From Sulfuriferula sp. (GTDB lineage: Bacteria > Pseudomonadota > Gammaproteobacteria > Burkholderiales > Sulfuriferulaceae), in assembly GCA_031291235.1 (NCBI GenBank), contig JARLJL010000022.1:62001-126000 (forward strand): a stretch of DNA of 64,000 bases, given 5' to 3'. Below are positions 26,362 to 36,130 of the stretch, piece by piece (the stretch's first letter is position 1; every line of letters begins with the position of its first letter). Position numbers and translations under genes: made by a program. The notes below the pieces were generated by a model. The model ran no database searches. It was not told the DNA's origin and saw nothing but the letters and a program-made list of their open reading frames with translations.

Positions 26362-27663
26362 CTATGCGTAAACGATAGGCAATTCTTCCCAGCGCGTCGT
26401 ATAGTTGGGCGTTCTGTTTCCGGATTTTACCGACCAGGCTTGCCGTGTCGCGATGCCGGCGACGCCTGTGCCCAGCATATTCTTGCCGTATTTCCGGTTT
26501 ACCGCGTCCAGTGTTTGCATGAGCGTCGTGCGCCGTGCCGTGCCGACGACATCGCTAAACAGATTCGCTACCGCCAGATGTTTGGGGGCCAGTTCCATTA
26601 ACGTGACGCCAGCCTTGGCATAGGCGTAACCGGGACGGAACAGGCGCTTCAGGCCGCGTATGGCAGCTGCATTGAGCTGCAGGGTGTCGTCGGTGGCCTC
26701 CGCCAGCGGCACGATGAACGCGGGGCTGTATTGCGGTTCATTTGGCTGATGCGGGTTGGTGCGGACATATACCTGGATGGCGCCGGCTACCGAATGTTGT
26801 TGCCGCAGCTTTTCCGCGGCGCGCGATGTGTAGAGCGTGACGGCAGCCTCCAGCTCGTCCAGCCGGTGAACCGCCTGACCGAACGAGCGGCTGGAGATGA
26901 TTTGCTGTCTGGGTGAAGGTATGTCGTCCAGGTCAAGGCACGACACACCGCGCAATTCCTGTATGGTGCGTTCCAGCATCACCGAAAACTGCCGACGTAT
27001 GCGTGCAGGGTCGGCATCGCGCAAATCCTTGACGGTGTGTATGCCCAGCGCATTCAGCGCCTGCGCGTGACGGCGTCCTACGCCCCATACTTCGGATACA
27101 TCGATAGCGCCGAGCAAGCTGTCTCGTGTTGCGGGGGTGAGCGCCGTCAAATCGCATACATTGTGCCAGTGCGGCTGTTTCTTGGCGATATGGTTGGCGA
27201 GTTTGGCCAGCGTTTTGGTCGGAGCGATGCCGACGCAGACAGGCAGCCCCAGCCATTGCAGTACGCGCTGGCGCATTTCCTGAGCGTAAGACGTGAGGTC
27301 GGCTTGCGGCAATCCGCCGAAGTCGAGAAAACATTCGTCGACAGAGTAGATTTCCTGATGCGGGCTGAATCGGGCCAGCATCGACATGATGCGATTACTC
27401 ATGTCGGCATAGAGCGGGAAGTTGCTCGACAGCGCGACAATGCCGTGTTGCTGCGCCAGATGCTTCAATTTGAACCACGGTGCGGCCATGGCTACGCCCA
27501 GTGCTCTGGCCTCGGCGGAACGAGCGACGACGCAGCCGTCGTTATTGGACAATACCACCACCGGCCGTCCTTCCAGTTCGGGGCGGAACAGGCGTTCGCA
27601 GGAAACGAAACAATTATTGACGTCGACCAGCGCGATGCGTCCGGATTGCATCATGGTCGTCAT
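26362..27663 (-). CDS. umuC: DNA polymerase V catalytic subunit UmuC
   Basis: A 433-residue Y-family polymerase. The N-terminus has the metal Asp in [15 protein letters not shown], then [15 protein letters not shown], the catalytic [11 protein letters not shown] and the thumb helix-hairpin-helix [17 protein letters not shown]; the C-terminal DUF4113 region ends the protein. It performs error-prone bypass of damaged DNA with UmuD'. It overlaps umuD by four bases. Its stop is three bases from the converging efflux gene. Confidence 0.92.
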   Translation of the reverse strand: MTTMMQSGRIALVDVNNCFVSCERLFRPELEGRPVVVLSNNDGCVVARSAEARALGVAMAAPWFKLKHLAQQHGIVALSSNFPLYADMSNRIMSMLARFSPHQEIYSVDECFLDFGGLPQADLTSYAQEMRQRVLQWLGLPVCVGIAPTKTLAKLANHIAKKQPHWHNVCDLTALTPATRDSLLGAIDVSEVWGVGRRHAQALNALGIHTVKDLRDADPARIRRQFSVMLERTIQELRGVSCLDLDDIPSPRQQIISSRSFGQAVHRLDELEAAVTLYTSRAAEKLRQQHSVAGAIQVYVRTNPHQPNEPQYSPAFIVPLAEATDDTLQLNAAAIRGLKRLFRPGYAYAKAGVTLMELAPKHLAVANLFSDVVGTARRTTLMQTLDAVNRKYGKNMLGTGVAGIATRQAWSVKSGNRTPNYTTRWEELPIVYA

Positions 27664-28256
27664 ACCTTGTGCAGCACGCGCGTGACTACCCCCCAGATCG
27701 TCAGTTCTTCCTCCGCGCCGATGATAATGTCGCGGAATTCGGGGTTTTCGGGTTTGAGCCGAATCTCGGTATCCGTTTTGTACAGGCGTTTTACTGTCAG
27801 TTCATTATTGATGACGGCCACCACGATATTGCCGTGGCGGGCATATAAGGCGCGATCGACGATGATTTCATCGCCGTCGTGGATGCCGGCATTGAGCATT
27901 GACCAGCCGGATACGCGCAGAATGAAAGTGGCTTCGCGATGGGTGATGAGATGTTCGTTGAGGTCGATGCTGTCGCGGACGTAATCGTCGGCAGGGCTGG
28001 GGAAGCCGGCCGGAATGGTATGCGCCATCAGGGGTATGGTCCGGTGCGGCGCTGTTTCGTCCAGTGGCGAAATGGCGGCGATGGCGCTGTCGTCATGCAG
28101 GGGTATCGTGTGACGTTGCCGGCACAGCGTATGCAGATAATGCTGAATAACGGGAACCTGACTTGCCGGAATGCGCATCTGTCTGGTCGGCTCGCCGTAA
28201 GCTGTCTTGCGACCGGCACCGGTACGTTTGCCGCCGTGAGCCGTTGTGTCGTTCAT
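27660..28256 (-). CDS. umuD: UmuD-like S24 peptidase with long N-terminal extension
   Basis: A 198-residue protein whose C-terminal 130 residues are UmuD: the self-cleavage site [11 protein letters not shown], catalytic Ser in [10 protein letters not shown] and Lys in LTVKRLY. Escherichia coli UmuD has 139 residues, so about 60 extra residues precede the core, containing [20 protein letters not shown], a basic patch that could bind DNA. I start at ATG 28256 (AAGAGA upstream). The extension makes it look between UmuD and a LexA-type regulator. After RecA-stimulated cleavage it should activate UmuC. Confidence 0.88.
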   Translation of the reverse strand: MNDTTAHGGKRTGAGRKTAYGEPTRQMRIPASQVPVIQHYLHTLCRQRHTIPLHDDSAIAAISPLDETAPHRTIPLMAHTIPAGFPSPADDYVRDSIDLNEHLITHREATFILRVSGWSMLNAGIHDGDEIIVDRALYARHGNIVVAVINNELTVKRLYKTDTEIRLKPENPEFRDIIIGAEEELTIWGVVTRVLHKV

Positions 28257-28452
28257 GGTATCTCTTGAATATTGTGACGTAATCAAGTGAAGGATAGCAC
28301 AGCGGCGCTTGCAGTGTATAGTAAGCGCTTGTATTTGTGCATTTAATGGTCTTTAATGAAATCGATATGCCGGATTTCGGTTTGGGCCGGTTTTGTTTAT
28401 GCAGGCAAATTTAATTTAATGCGTGTTTTATTAAACTTGAGGAGGGATAGTC

Positions 28453-29127
28453 ATGCCGGAAGTTAGATCCAATACCGAGGTTAAAGCAAAACCGGCCGCC
28501 AAGGCCGCAGTTAAAGAAAAACCGGTTGCGAAACCAAAAACGGCAACCAAGCCAAAAACGGTAGCCGAAGCAAAAGTGGCAACCAAGCCAAAAGTGGCAA
28601 CCAAATCAAAAACGCCAACTAAACCTAAAGCAGAAACAGCGCCAAAACCGCGCAGCAGAAAAGTAACCGCTGCCACCATCGGGCCCGAAGAACGTTATCA
28701 AATGATTGCAGAAGCGGCTTATTTTCGCGCGCAAAAACGCGGTTTTTCTTTGGGCGATACGGCCCGGGACTGGCTGGAAGCGGAGGCTGAAATCAATCGT
28801 ATGCTGCAAGCGCCGCGCAGTAGAGCCAAAGCTGCAACGGTCACGGCAAAGCAGCTCTTTCAGCAGAAGCTGGAAACGCAGATCCAGGATTGGGATACCC
28901 GACTTGCCGAACTGAAGCGCAGAGCGCAGGGCGCTTCGGCCAGTCTTAAATCGGATTACGAGAAGCAGTTTGCCGCGCTGACCGAGAAACGCAATGTGGC
29001 TCAGGCCAGAATGCAGGAACTGCGTTCGCGCGCGGAAGATGTGTGGGAAGATTTGAAGGGCGGTACGGAAAAAGCGTGGGACGATATGCACAAGGCGCTG
29101 GATCAGATTTCCGCTCGCTTTAAATGA
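28453..29127 (+). CDS. Lys/Ala/Pro-rich DUF2934 protein
   Basis: A 224-residue cytosolic protein. Residues 9-72 are a low-complexity basic tail of repeats such as KPKTATKPKTVAEAKVATKP. A DUF2934 motif follows (EERYQMIAEAAYFRAQKRGF...DWLEAEAEI, about 78-115). The rest is charged coiled coil. The tail resembles bacterial histone H1-like or PHA-granule-linked proteins and could bind nucleic acid, but no function is known. ATG follows GAGGAGGG. The next genes (cfa, hsp20) give a stress setting. Confidence 0.8.
   Translation: MPEVRSNTEVKAKPAAKAAVKEKPVAKPKTATKPKTVAEAKVATKPKVATKSKTPTKPKAETAPKPRSRKVTAATIGPEERYQMIAEAAYFRAQKRGFSLGDTARDWLEAEAEINRMLQAPRSRAKAATVTAKQLFQQKLETQIQDWDTRLAELKRRAQGASASLKSDYEKQFAALTEKRNVAQARMQELRSRAEDVWEDLKGGTEKAWDDMHKALDQISARFK
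28495..28640 (+). repeat. Degenerate repeats coding the basic tail
   Basis: Imperfect 18- to 24-base units rich in GCAACCAAGCCAAAA occur in tandem inside the DUF2934 gene and encode the KPK/ATK repeats. They are in frame, so gain or loss of a unit would change only tail length. Confidence 0.6.
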
Positions 29128-29164
29128 AATGATGTAGCGGCCTGTGTGGTTGACATCTCGAACA

Positions 29165-29179
29165 CCCGGATAATCCGGG
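29165..29179. terminator. Small perfect hairpin before cfa
   Basis: CCCGGA-TAA-TCCGGG forms a six-pair stem at 29165-29179, followed after about 12 bases by TTTTT. It could weakly terminate transcription from the DUF2934 gene or be part of the cfa leader. The distance to the T-run makes the terminator reading uncertain. Confidence 0.3.
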
Positions 29180-29236
29180 CGGTTATATGGTTTTTATTGA
29201 CTGTTGAATCAGGCGTATTGATCGGAGGTGTGCATC

Positions 29237-30463
29237 ATGTTGCGTACGCAAATGCTGAATCTGGTGGAGCGGAGACTACGTTATCTGGTTTTGCCTTTAA
29301 GCATTAATTTCTGGAATGAACGCGAGTTGCGCCTGGGTAACCCGTTCAAGGTGAAACTGTCGGTACGCTCGCCTAACGCGCTTGTATCGCTTGCTAACCC
29401 CAGCCTCGGTAAACTTGCGCAACATTATGTTGAACAGCGGATCGATCTCGAAGGCAATATGCGCGATATTATTCGTCTCGGTGAGGCATTGTGCGATGCC
29501 GGATCATGTATCGACAGAAAAAACCGGATGAATCTAAGCTGGCTGTTTCAGCCGCGGCAGAGTGCCAGTAAAAATATCAGTTACCACTACGATGTTTCCG
29601 ATGATTTTTATGCGTTATGGCTGGATAAGCGACTGGTTTATTCCTGCGCCTATTTCAAGCATGCCAACGACAGTCTCGATCTGGCCCAGGAGCAAAAGCT
29701 CGACCACATTTGCCGCAAGCTGGATTTGAGAGCGGGTGAGCGCTTGCTGGATATCGGTTGCGGCTGGGGCGGCCTGTTTTTCTGGGCGGCAGAGAATTAT
29801 AGTGTGCATGCGACCGGTATTACGCTTAGCAAGAATCAGTATGAATATGTGCGCGAGCAGATCGTCAAGCGCGGATTGCAGGATCGTTGTGAAGTGCGGC
29901 TGCTGGATTATCGGGACCTGCCGGAGACTGAACAGTACGACAAGATTTCTTCTGTAGGTATGTTTGAGCATGTCGGCAAAAAGAACCTGCCAGCCTATTT
30001 CAGCAAGATATACCAGTTGCTGACACCCGGCGGTCTGGTACTGAATCACGGCATTACTTCGGCGAGCCTCGGTACGGACGGGCTGGGCAGCGGTATCAGC
30101 GAATTCGTGGAGCAATATGTTTTTCCCGGTGGCGAGCTGGTTCATGTTTCCAATGTGATCGAAGCGATGTCGCAGCAAAATCTGGAGTGTGTAGATACGG
30201 AGAGCTTGCGTCCGCACTATGCCAAGACCCTTTGGCACTGGGTCGATCGGCTGGAAGAACGGCAGCAGGAAGCAAAAAGATTGATAGGTGAGAAAAAGTA
30301 TCGTATCTGGCAAATTTATATGGGCGGTTCGGCGCATGCCTTTGAGCGCGGCTGGATGTCGCTGTTCCAGATACTTGCCGGCAAACCATTGACTGACGGC
30401 GGCTTGCCTTACCCATTTACGCGCGAGCATATTTACCGTCCTGCGCTCAAGGTGTTTCATTGA
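29237..30463 (+). CDS. cfa: Cyclopropane-fatty-acyl-phospholipid synthase
   Basis: A 408-residue SAM-dependent methyltransferase that adds a methylene bridge to unsaturated acyl chains of membrane phospholipids. Family marks are ISYHYDVSDDFYALWLD, the SAM motif LLDIGCGWGGLFFWAA, TLSKNQYEYV and SSVGMFEHVGKKNLPAYF, and the C-terminal FERGWMSLFQIL. The first 110 residues form the lipid-binding domain. ATG 29237 is six bases after GGAGGTG. Cyclopropanation is usually part of stationary-phase or acid stress response. Confidence 0.92.
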   Translation: MLRTQMLNLVERRLRYLVLPLSINFWNERELRLGNPFKVKLSVRSPNALVSLANPSLGKLAQHYVEQRIDLEGNMRDIIRLGEALCDAGSCIDRKNRMNLSWLFQPRQSASKNISYHYDVSDDFYALWLDKRLVYSCAYFKHANDSLDLAQEQKLDHICRKLDLRAGERLLDIGCGWGGLFFWAAENYSVHATGITLSKNQYEYVREQIVKRGLQDRCEVRLLDYRDLPETEQYDKISSVGMFEHVGKKNLPAYFSKIYQLLTPGGLVLNHGITSASLGTDGLGSGISEFVEQYVFPGGELVHVSNVIEAMSQQNLECVDTESLRPHYAKTLWHWVDRLEERQQEAKRLIGEKKYRIWQIYMGGSAHAFERGWMSLFQILAGKPLTDGGLPYPFTREHIYRPALKVFH

Positions 30464-30532
30464 ATATGCGGAAAATACGCATGGTCGGTAACACGATGGT
30501 ATGTGGATTATCGGATAATTTGGAGGCAGATC

Positions 30533-31036
30533 ATGCTGGATACCCTGAAACAGGCCGGTAAAACCATCAGTCGTGAGATTAATCGTGCATGGGAGCATTT
30601 GTCGGACGGTTGGCGTGAACTGCTCAGCCGCGGCAGCGACTCGCTGACGCATTTTTCTCGTAAAGCGGATGAAGGTAAACCCGAGGACGACATGCTGGCG
30701 AATTTTCCGCGCTGGAGCTTGTTGGCCGGGGAGGTGGAAGAAACGGAGCAGGAGATCGTCGTGCGTCTGGAGATTCCCGGGATGCAAAAAGAAGATTGCC
30801 AGATTACTATTGAAGGCAACATGCTTTATCTGAGCGGGGAAAAGCGTTTTGAACGTGAGACGCGGGAGAGCACTTATCATGTCATGGAACGCGCTTACGG
30901 ATCTTTTCAGCGCACTATTCCCTTGCCGCGCAACGTTGATATCAACAGGGCGGTTGCCAGTTATCGCAACGGAGTGATGATGGTACGGCTTCCCAAAATC
31001 GGAACCGAGTCGAGCAAGGTTATCGCGGTATCGTGA
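30533..31036 (+). CDS. Hsp20/alpha-crystallin small heat-shock protein
   Basis: A 167-residue protein. An N-terminal helix-rich part of about 65 residues precedes the alpha-crystallin domain (VRLEIPGMQKEDCQITIEGN, LYLSGEKRF, YGSFQRTIPLP, GVMMVRLPK). It is an ATP-independent holdase for unfolding proteins. GGAGG precedes the ATG by about seven bases. It lies 69 bp after cfa on the same strand. Confidence 0.9.
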   Translation: MLDTLKQAGKTISREINRAWEHLSDGWRELLSRGSDSLTHFSRKADEGKPEDDMLANFPRWSLLAGEVEETEQEIVVRLEIPGMQKEDCQITIEGNMLYLSGEKRFERETRESTYHVMERAYGSFQRTIPLPRNVDINRAVASYRNGVMMVRLPKIGTESSKVIAVS

Positions 31037-31124
31037 AAGGTACCGTTTCGGAATTCGGATATAAGGAAAACCCATGTGCAGTCTGGGTTGCGATACCAAT
31101 GGGCCGTTTTGAACGGAATAAATT

Positions 31125-31607
31125 ATGGCCATGTCGTTAACGATGAGTTCCGGCGTTTTTTCCGCTGGTGGAAGCATACCCGAAGATTATACCTGTGACG
31201 GCCGAAACATTTCGTCTTCGCTGTCGTGGACGGGACTGCCTGCCGGCACCCAAACGCTGGTGTTGATTGTCGACGATCCTGATGCGCCCGATCCTGCCGC
31301 ACCGACAAGAACCTGGGTGCATTGGGTGTTATATAATATTCCGCCTACTGCTGACGGTCTGGCTGAGGGAGTGACCGCAAATAATTTGCCGGCGGGTACG
31401 TTGCAAGGGGTCAATGATTGGCAGCGTACCGGTTATGGCGGGCCGTGTCCGCCTGTCGGCAATCACCGTTATTTCCATAAGCTGTATGCGCTGGATAGCG
31501 TACTGCCGGATATGCATGAACCTGCCAAAGCCGAGCTGGAAAACGCTATGCATGGTCATATTCTGGGTTATGCCGAATTGATCGGACGATACCAGCGGCA
31601 GCGTTAA
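31125..31607 (+). CDS. YbhB/YbcL (PEBP) family protein
   Basis: A 160-residue phosphatidylethanolamine-binding-protein-like protein with the core motifs SLSWTGLPAGTQTLVLIVDDPDAPD, WVHWVLYNIP and GGPCPPVGNHRYFHKLYALD. No signal peptide is evident, so it is probably cytosolic. Bacterial members have no settled function. A ligand-binding anion pocket is the family feature. Confidence 0.88.
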   Translation: MAMSLTMSSGVFSAGGSIPEDYTCDGRNISSSLSWTGLPAGTQTLVLIVDDPDAPDPAAPTRTWVHWVLYNIPPTADGLAEGVTANNLPAGTLQGVNDWQRTGYGGPCPPVGNHRYFHKLYALDSVLPDMHEPAKAELENAMHGHILGYAELIGRYQRQR

Positions 31608-31778
31608 TCGGTATCCTCTTTGCGGGAATGGGGCACAGCGGCAGTCGCATGCTGTGCGTATAATCGGTACGGTTGAATTTAAATACTCAATGTCTGCATG
31701 GCAATAGAATAAGTGATTTACAATACATTCTTATAAGACAATAGTTAAAACAATATCGCTTGATTGGGGGATAGCTCG

Positions 31779-34700
31779 ATGTATGCCGGATATTCTGCAT
31801 TCAGAACGGGTTTTCCGATTATCCGATTGTTGCCATGGATAATTCTGGTCGCTGGTCTGGTCAGTACTTATGCAATGCAGGAACAGGCGCGTGCTGAAGC
31901 CGGGAACGCGCTCCAGAAGGTATTCGATTTTCGTGTTGACGAAATTATTGGCAACATCGAAAGCCGTTTGCATGATTACGAGCTATTGTTGCAAGGCACT
32001 GCAGGATTGTTTGCGGCCTCGGAATCAGTGGAACGCGATGAATTCGTCAAATATGTCAATGCACTGCAACTGGAACAAAGCTATCCCGGCATTCAGGGAG
32101 TAGGGTATTCCCAACTTGTTTTCCCGCGGGACAAAGCGGCTCATATTGAGCAGATCCGCAAGCAAGGCTACCCCGGTTACACTATTCGCCCCAGCGGCGA
32201 GCGCGATATTTATACCAGCGTTATTTATCTTGAGCCTTTTAACTGGCGCAATCAGCGCGCTTTCGGTTATGACATGTTTTCCGAACCGGTGCGCCGCGCC
32301 GCCATGGAGCTGGCCCGCGACGAAAATAAACCCAGTATTTCCGGCAAGGTGAAACTGGTGCAGGAAGCCGGTACGGATATACAGGCCGGATTTTTGATGT
32401 ATGTACCCGTTTATCGCCACGACATGCCGTACGAGACGCTGCAACAGCGTCGTGCCAATCTGATCGGGTGGGTGTATTCGCCGTTTCGGATGAATGAGTT
32501 GATGAAGGGCGTACTAGGCAAACATTTCGGTGAAATCAAGGCGGCGCTGGATTTTGAAATCTACGATGGCGACGTGCTTTCGCCCCAAAGCATGTTATAC
32601 GACTCGAACACCAAACAGCGTTTCTCGTCCGCGTTACCGCATGCGCTGTTCCAGTCAGTTCAGCATCTTGATGTTGCCGGACATCGCTGGACTGTGGCGG
32701 TGAGTTCGTTATCAGGTTTTGAATCCAGACAGAATAACGAGAAGGTTGCATTTATTTTGAGTGCGGGCATCGGCACCAGTCTGTTTCTTGCCTTGATTAC
32801 CTGGCTATTGGTAAACGGGCGCTCTCGCGCGCTGGTGATCGCGGCGAAAATGACGCGAGAACTGCAGGAAAGTGAAACCAGATTCAGGGCAATGGCCGAT
32901 TCTGCACCGGTGCTGATCTGGCTGTCGGACCGCGACGGGCAGTGCAGCTGGTGCAATAAGGGCTGGCTTGATTTTACCGGACTCAGCCTGGATGAGGAGA
33001 TTGCCAATGGCTGGCTGAATAGTATTCATCCCGAAGACGTGGCGTCCAGGAGCAAGCACTATACCGCCTCATTTGATACGCGAACATTATTCCAGCTCGA
33101 ATATCGGCTTAAACGGCATGATGGAGAATTCCGCTGGATGCTGGAATCCGCCATACCGCGATATGACGATCAAGGCCGGTTTGCAGGCTATATCGGCTCC
33201 TGTGTCGATATTACCGAACGTAAGCAGGCCGAGCAGGACCAAATTCGGTTAAACCGCGCATTACGGTTGCTGAGTAACTGCAATATGGCATTGGTACATG
33301 CGCAGGACGAGCACAAGCTGCTGGCCGATATCTGTGAGCTTATCGTGCAAACTGGCGGCTATATGATGGCATGGGTGGGGTATGCGGAACAGGATCAGGC
33401 AAAAACTGTGCGGCCGGTGGCGCAATTCGGTTACGAGCATGGATATCTGGAAACGGTAAACATTGTCTGGGCCGATACGGAACGGGGGCATGGTCCGACT
33501 GGTACCGCGATAAGAACGGGTATTACGGAAGTCAATCAGGACTACCTGGCCAATCCGCGCATGCGGCCGTGGCGCGATGCAGCTATCCAGCGGGGTTATC
33601 AGTCCAGTATTGCACTGCCTATGCCGGGCAAGAAAAATATGCTGGGTGCGCTGACTATTTACTCGCGGGATACGCATGCTTTCGGCGCGGAAGAAGTGAG
33701 GCTGCTGGAAGAGCTTGCCAGCGATCTGGCGTTCGGCATCGAAACTTTGCGTACTCGTGCCGAACGTGAAGCCGCGGAAGAAAAACTCGAGTTTATGGCG
33801 CAACATGATCCGCTTACCCATTTGCCTAATTACCTGTTACTGCGCGATCGTTTCGATCTGGCGATCGCTGCTGCCGGCCGCGAAGGTAGCAAGGTGGGTA
33901 TGTTGTTTCTCGATCTTGATAATTTCAAACATATTAACGATAGTCTGGGACACAATTTTGGCGATCGGGTGTTGCTTCAGGTGGTCGAACGCTTGAAAAA
34001 TTGCATTCAGGATACCGATACGATTAGTCGTCAGGGCGGCGATGAGTTCGTTGTTCTGTTGAGCGGGATGCACGATGTGACCGGTGTCGGCGAGATTGCG
34101 CAAAAAATTATCGATGCTTTTGCCGATGTATTTGTGATTGATGGTTACAGTGTCTCGACTTCGTTTAGCGTAGGCATCAGCCTGTTTCCCGATGACGGTA
34201 TGGAATTCGATACCCTGCTCAAACGGGCCGATACCGCGTTGTATCAGGCCAAGGATAGCGGGCGTAATGCCTATCGGTTTTACGCTAAAAAAATGAATAC
34301 GGATGCAGTGGAACAAATGCAAATGCAGGGACAGCTGCGCAATGCTGTCAAGCAGCAGGAATTCATACTGTATTACCAGCCGCAGGTCGATATAGCCAGC
34401 GGGCGCATTATCGGAGCGGAAGCGCTGGTGCGCTGGCAGCATCCGGAGATGGGGCTGATTCCCCCCGGAAAATTCATTCCGTTGGCAGAGCGTAGCGGTT
34501 TGATTATTCCTCTGGGCGAATGGATACTGTATGAAGCTTGCCGGCAAGCCATGGTATGGCAGAAAAACGGTCTGCCCGATCTGGTGGTCGCCGTTAATTT
34601 GTCAGCAATACAGTTCAAACGCGGTAACCTGCTGGATACGGTGGCCGATGCGCTTAAGCAGTCCGGATTGCCCGCACATTGTCTGGAACTGGAATTGACG

Positions 34701-35078
34701 GAATCGATCTTGTTGCAGGATATAGACGTCACGCTGAAGATGCTGCAGGAACTGAAGAGAATGGGCGTAAAGCTATCGATTGACGATTTCGGTACGGGTT
34801 ATTCCAGTTTGTCCTATTTGAAGCAACTGGCTGTGGACAAGATTAAAATCGATCAGTCTTTTGTTCGTGATTTGGCAAACGATCAGGACGATGGCGCAAT
34901 AGTTAAAGCCATTATCCAGCTGGGGCATACTTTACAGCTTACGGTTATCGCAGAGGGAGTGGAAACCGATGAGCAATTGGCTTTCCTGCGGAATAACGGA
35001 TGTGATGAAATTCAGGGGTATTTATTTAGCTGTCCTGTGCCTGCTGCGCAGTTCGTTAGCTTGTTTCCGACAAGATAA
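31779..35078 (+). CDS. CHASE-PAS-GAF-GGDEF-EAL receptor
   Basis: A 1099-residue membrane protein. Helix 1 (about 12-30), a periplasmic CHASE domain of about 270 residues ([24 protein letters not shown]), helix 2 ([20 protein letters not shown]), a PAS domain with PAC tail ([28 protein letters not shown]), a GAF domain ([20 protein letters not shown]), GGDEF ([11 protein letters not shown]) and EAL ([26 protein letters not shown]). Both catalytic sites look intact. ATG 31779 follows TTGGGGGAT; TTG 31764 is less likely. It stands alone before cheZ. It probably converts an external ligand and an internal redox or small-molecule signal into c-di-GMP turnover. Confidence 0.9.
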   Translation: MYAGYSAFRTGFPIIRLLPWIILVAGLVSTYAMQEQARAEAGNALQKVFDFRVDEIIGNIESRLHDYELLLQGTAGLFAASESVERDEFVKYVNALQLEQSYPGIQGVGYSQLVFPRDKAAHIEQIRKQGYPGYTIRPSGERDIYTSVIYLEPFNWRNQRAFGYDMFSEPVRRAAMELARDENKPSISGKVKLVQEAGTDIQAGFLMYVPVYRHDMPYETLQQRRANLIGWVYSPFRMNELMKGVLGKHFGEIKAALDFEIYDGDVLSPQSMLYDSNTKQRFSSALPHALFQSVQHLDVAGHRWTVAVSSLSGFESRQNNEKVAFILSAGIGTSLFLALITWLLVNGRSRALVIAAKMTRELQESETRFRAMADSAPVLIWLSDRDGQCSWCNKGWLDFTGLSLDEEIANGWLNSIHPEDVASRSKHYTASFDTRTLFQLEYRLKRHDGEFRWMLESAIPRYDDQGRFAGYIGSCVDITERKQAEQDQIRLNRALRLLSNCNMALVHAQDEHKLLADICELIVQTGGYMMAWVGYAEQDQAKTVRPVAQFGYEHGYLETVNIVWADTERGHGPTGTAIRTGITEVNQDYLANPRMRPWRDAAIQRGYQSSIALPMPGKKNMLGALTIYSRDTHAFGAEEVRLLEELASDLAFGIETLRTRAEREAAEEKLEFMAQHDPLTHLPNYLLLRDRFDLAIAAAGREGSKVGMLFLDLDNFKHINDSLGHNFGDRVLLQVVERLKNCIQDTDTISRQGGDEFVVLLSGMHDVTGVGEIAQKIIDAFADVFVIDGYSVSTSFSVGISLFPDDGMEFDTLLKRADTALYQAKDSGRNAYRFYAKKMNTDAVEQMQMQGQLRNAVKQQEFILYYQPQVDIASGRIIGAEALVRWQHPEMGLIPPGKFIPLAERSGLIIPLGEWILYEACRQAMVWQKNGLPDLVVAVNLSAIQFKRGNLLDTVADALKQSGLPAHCLELELTESILLQDIDVTLKMLQELKRMGVKLSIDDFGTGYSSLSYLKQLAVDKIKIDQSFVRDLANDQDDGAIVKAIIQLGHTLQLTVIAEGVETDEQLAFLRNNGCDEIQGYLFSCPVPAAQFVSLFPTR

Positions 35079-35383
35079 GTCGAACGATGCACTATTTGCA
35101 TGATATTTTAGTTCAAATGCGGTAAATTTGCGGTAACCTGTTAACTATTGAATATTCGCGCACGATAATAACAAAAAACGGGAAAAACCGTTCAGTAGTC
35201 CAGTATCAAATGCCGGGTTGATCGTTGCTTGTTGTACGACACGCGTGCATGACAGTTATGTGGTTAATAGAAGCCCGACGGGAATGTCGCAGCGTCGATA
35301 CAAGCTGGAGACGGTTATATTGCTAATTCCTTTTTGCAGCCAGTCCGGGTGAATAGCATGAAAAATATGGAGAAGCATGGATT
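35079..35383. other. Intergenic region before cheZ
   Basis: A 305-bp gap without a credible gene. It contains a weak sigma-28-like promoter (35142-35168) and the small inverted repeat ACGG-GAAAAA-CCGT (near 35178-35191). Nothing else recognisable. Confidence 0.5.
35142..35168 (+). promoter_or_regulatory. Possible sigma-28 (FliA) promoter for cheZ-cheA
   Basis: TAAC at 35142-35145, 15 bases, then CACGATAA at 35161-35168, compared with TAAA-N15-GCCGATAA. Three mismatches in twelve positions, correct spacing, about 215 bp upstream of cheZ. Suggestive only. Confidence 0.3.
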
Positions 35384-36130
35384 ATGAGTAACGCCAACGA
35401 TGATCTTGAAGCATTATTTGATGAAATTGCCGCTCATCGCACCGATACTGCTACACCACCAGCCGCTGATGCCGAATCGGCATCGTCCGAAGAGCAAGTT
35501 GCAACGCAGGAAAATCCGGCAGATATACCTATGTATGATCGGTTGGGATCTATCGTCCGCCAATTGCACGATTCGCTGAATGAATTGGGTTATGACCGTT
35601 CGCTGGCTGCTGTGGCGGAGGAAGTTACCGATTCCAGAAGCCGGCTCGAATATGTGGCGACCCTTACCGAGCAGGCAGCCAATAAAGTGCTGAATGCGAT
35701 TGATGAAGGTATGCCGTTACAGGATGAGTTGTTGAAGGACGCCAAGGATATCGACGCGAACTGGGCATTGTTATTTGCCGGGAAGCTGAGCATAGAGGAA
35801 TTCAAATTGCTGGCAGGCAATTCCCAGCAGTTTGCAGCCAGAGTCGCCAGTGCCACCGAAGCAGAAAAGGCCCGTCTGATGGACATCATGATGGCGCAGG
35901 ATTTTCAGGATATTACCGGTCAGATTATCAAGAAAGTCGTCACGATTTCGCAAAAACTGGAAATCGAACTTGCTCAACTGTTGCGCGATAACGCGCCGGC
36001 CGAATTTCGGGAAAAAGAGAAGGAAAAAGAAAAGGATGCGCCGGTTGATCTGATGACGGGACCATCTTTTCCTGCAACTGCAATGGCGCAGGATGATGTG
36101 GACGACTTACTGGCAGATCTGGGATTCTAA
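35384..36130 (+). CDS. cheZ: CheZ protein phosphatase
   Basis: A 248-residue protein. The long helical hairpin is seen in YDRLGSIVRQLHDSLNELGYD through SRSRLEYVATLTEQAANKVL, and the catalytic segment is MMAQDFQDITGQIIKKV, where Asp and Gln act on CheY-phosphate. The C-terminal CheY-binding tail QDDVDDLLADLGF is present after a charged linker (REKEKEKEKD). It dephosphorylates CheY. It is directly followed by cheA (TAATGG overlap of one base), with no cheY, cheW or receptor gene nearby. Confidence 0.92.
   Translation: MSNANDDLEALFDEIAAHRTDTATPPAADAESASSEEQVATQENPADIPMYDRLGSIVRQLHDSLNELGYDRSLAAVAEEVTDSRSRLEYVATLTEQAANKVLNAIDEGMPLQDELLKDAKDIDANWALLFAGKLSIEEFKLLAGNSQQFAARVASATEAEKARLMDIMMAQDFQDITGQIIKKVVTISQKLEIELAQLLRDNAPAEFREKEKEKEKDAPVDLMTGPSFPATAMAQDDVDDLLADLGF

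Noticed and set aside
28257-28330. Possible LexA (SOS) box before umuD
   Set aside because: Several CAG/CTG words are present but no CTGT-N8-ACAG palindrome with correct spacing; regulation cannot be called from this.
29615-31177. 520-codon minus-strand open frame
   Set aside because: Runs antisense through cfa and hsp20, which are both clear genes; no recognisable protein features.
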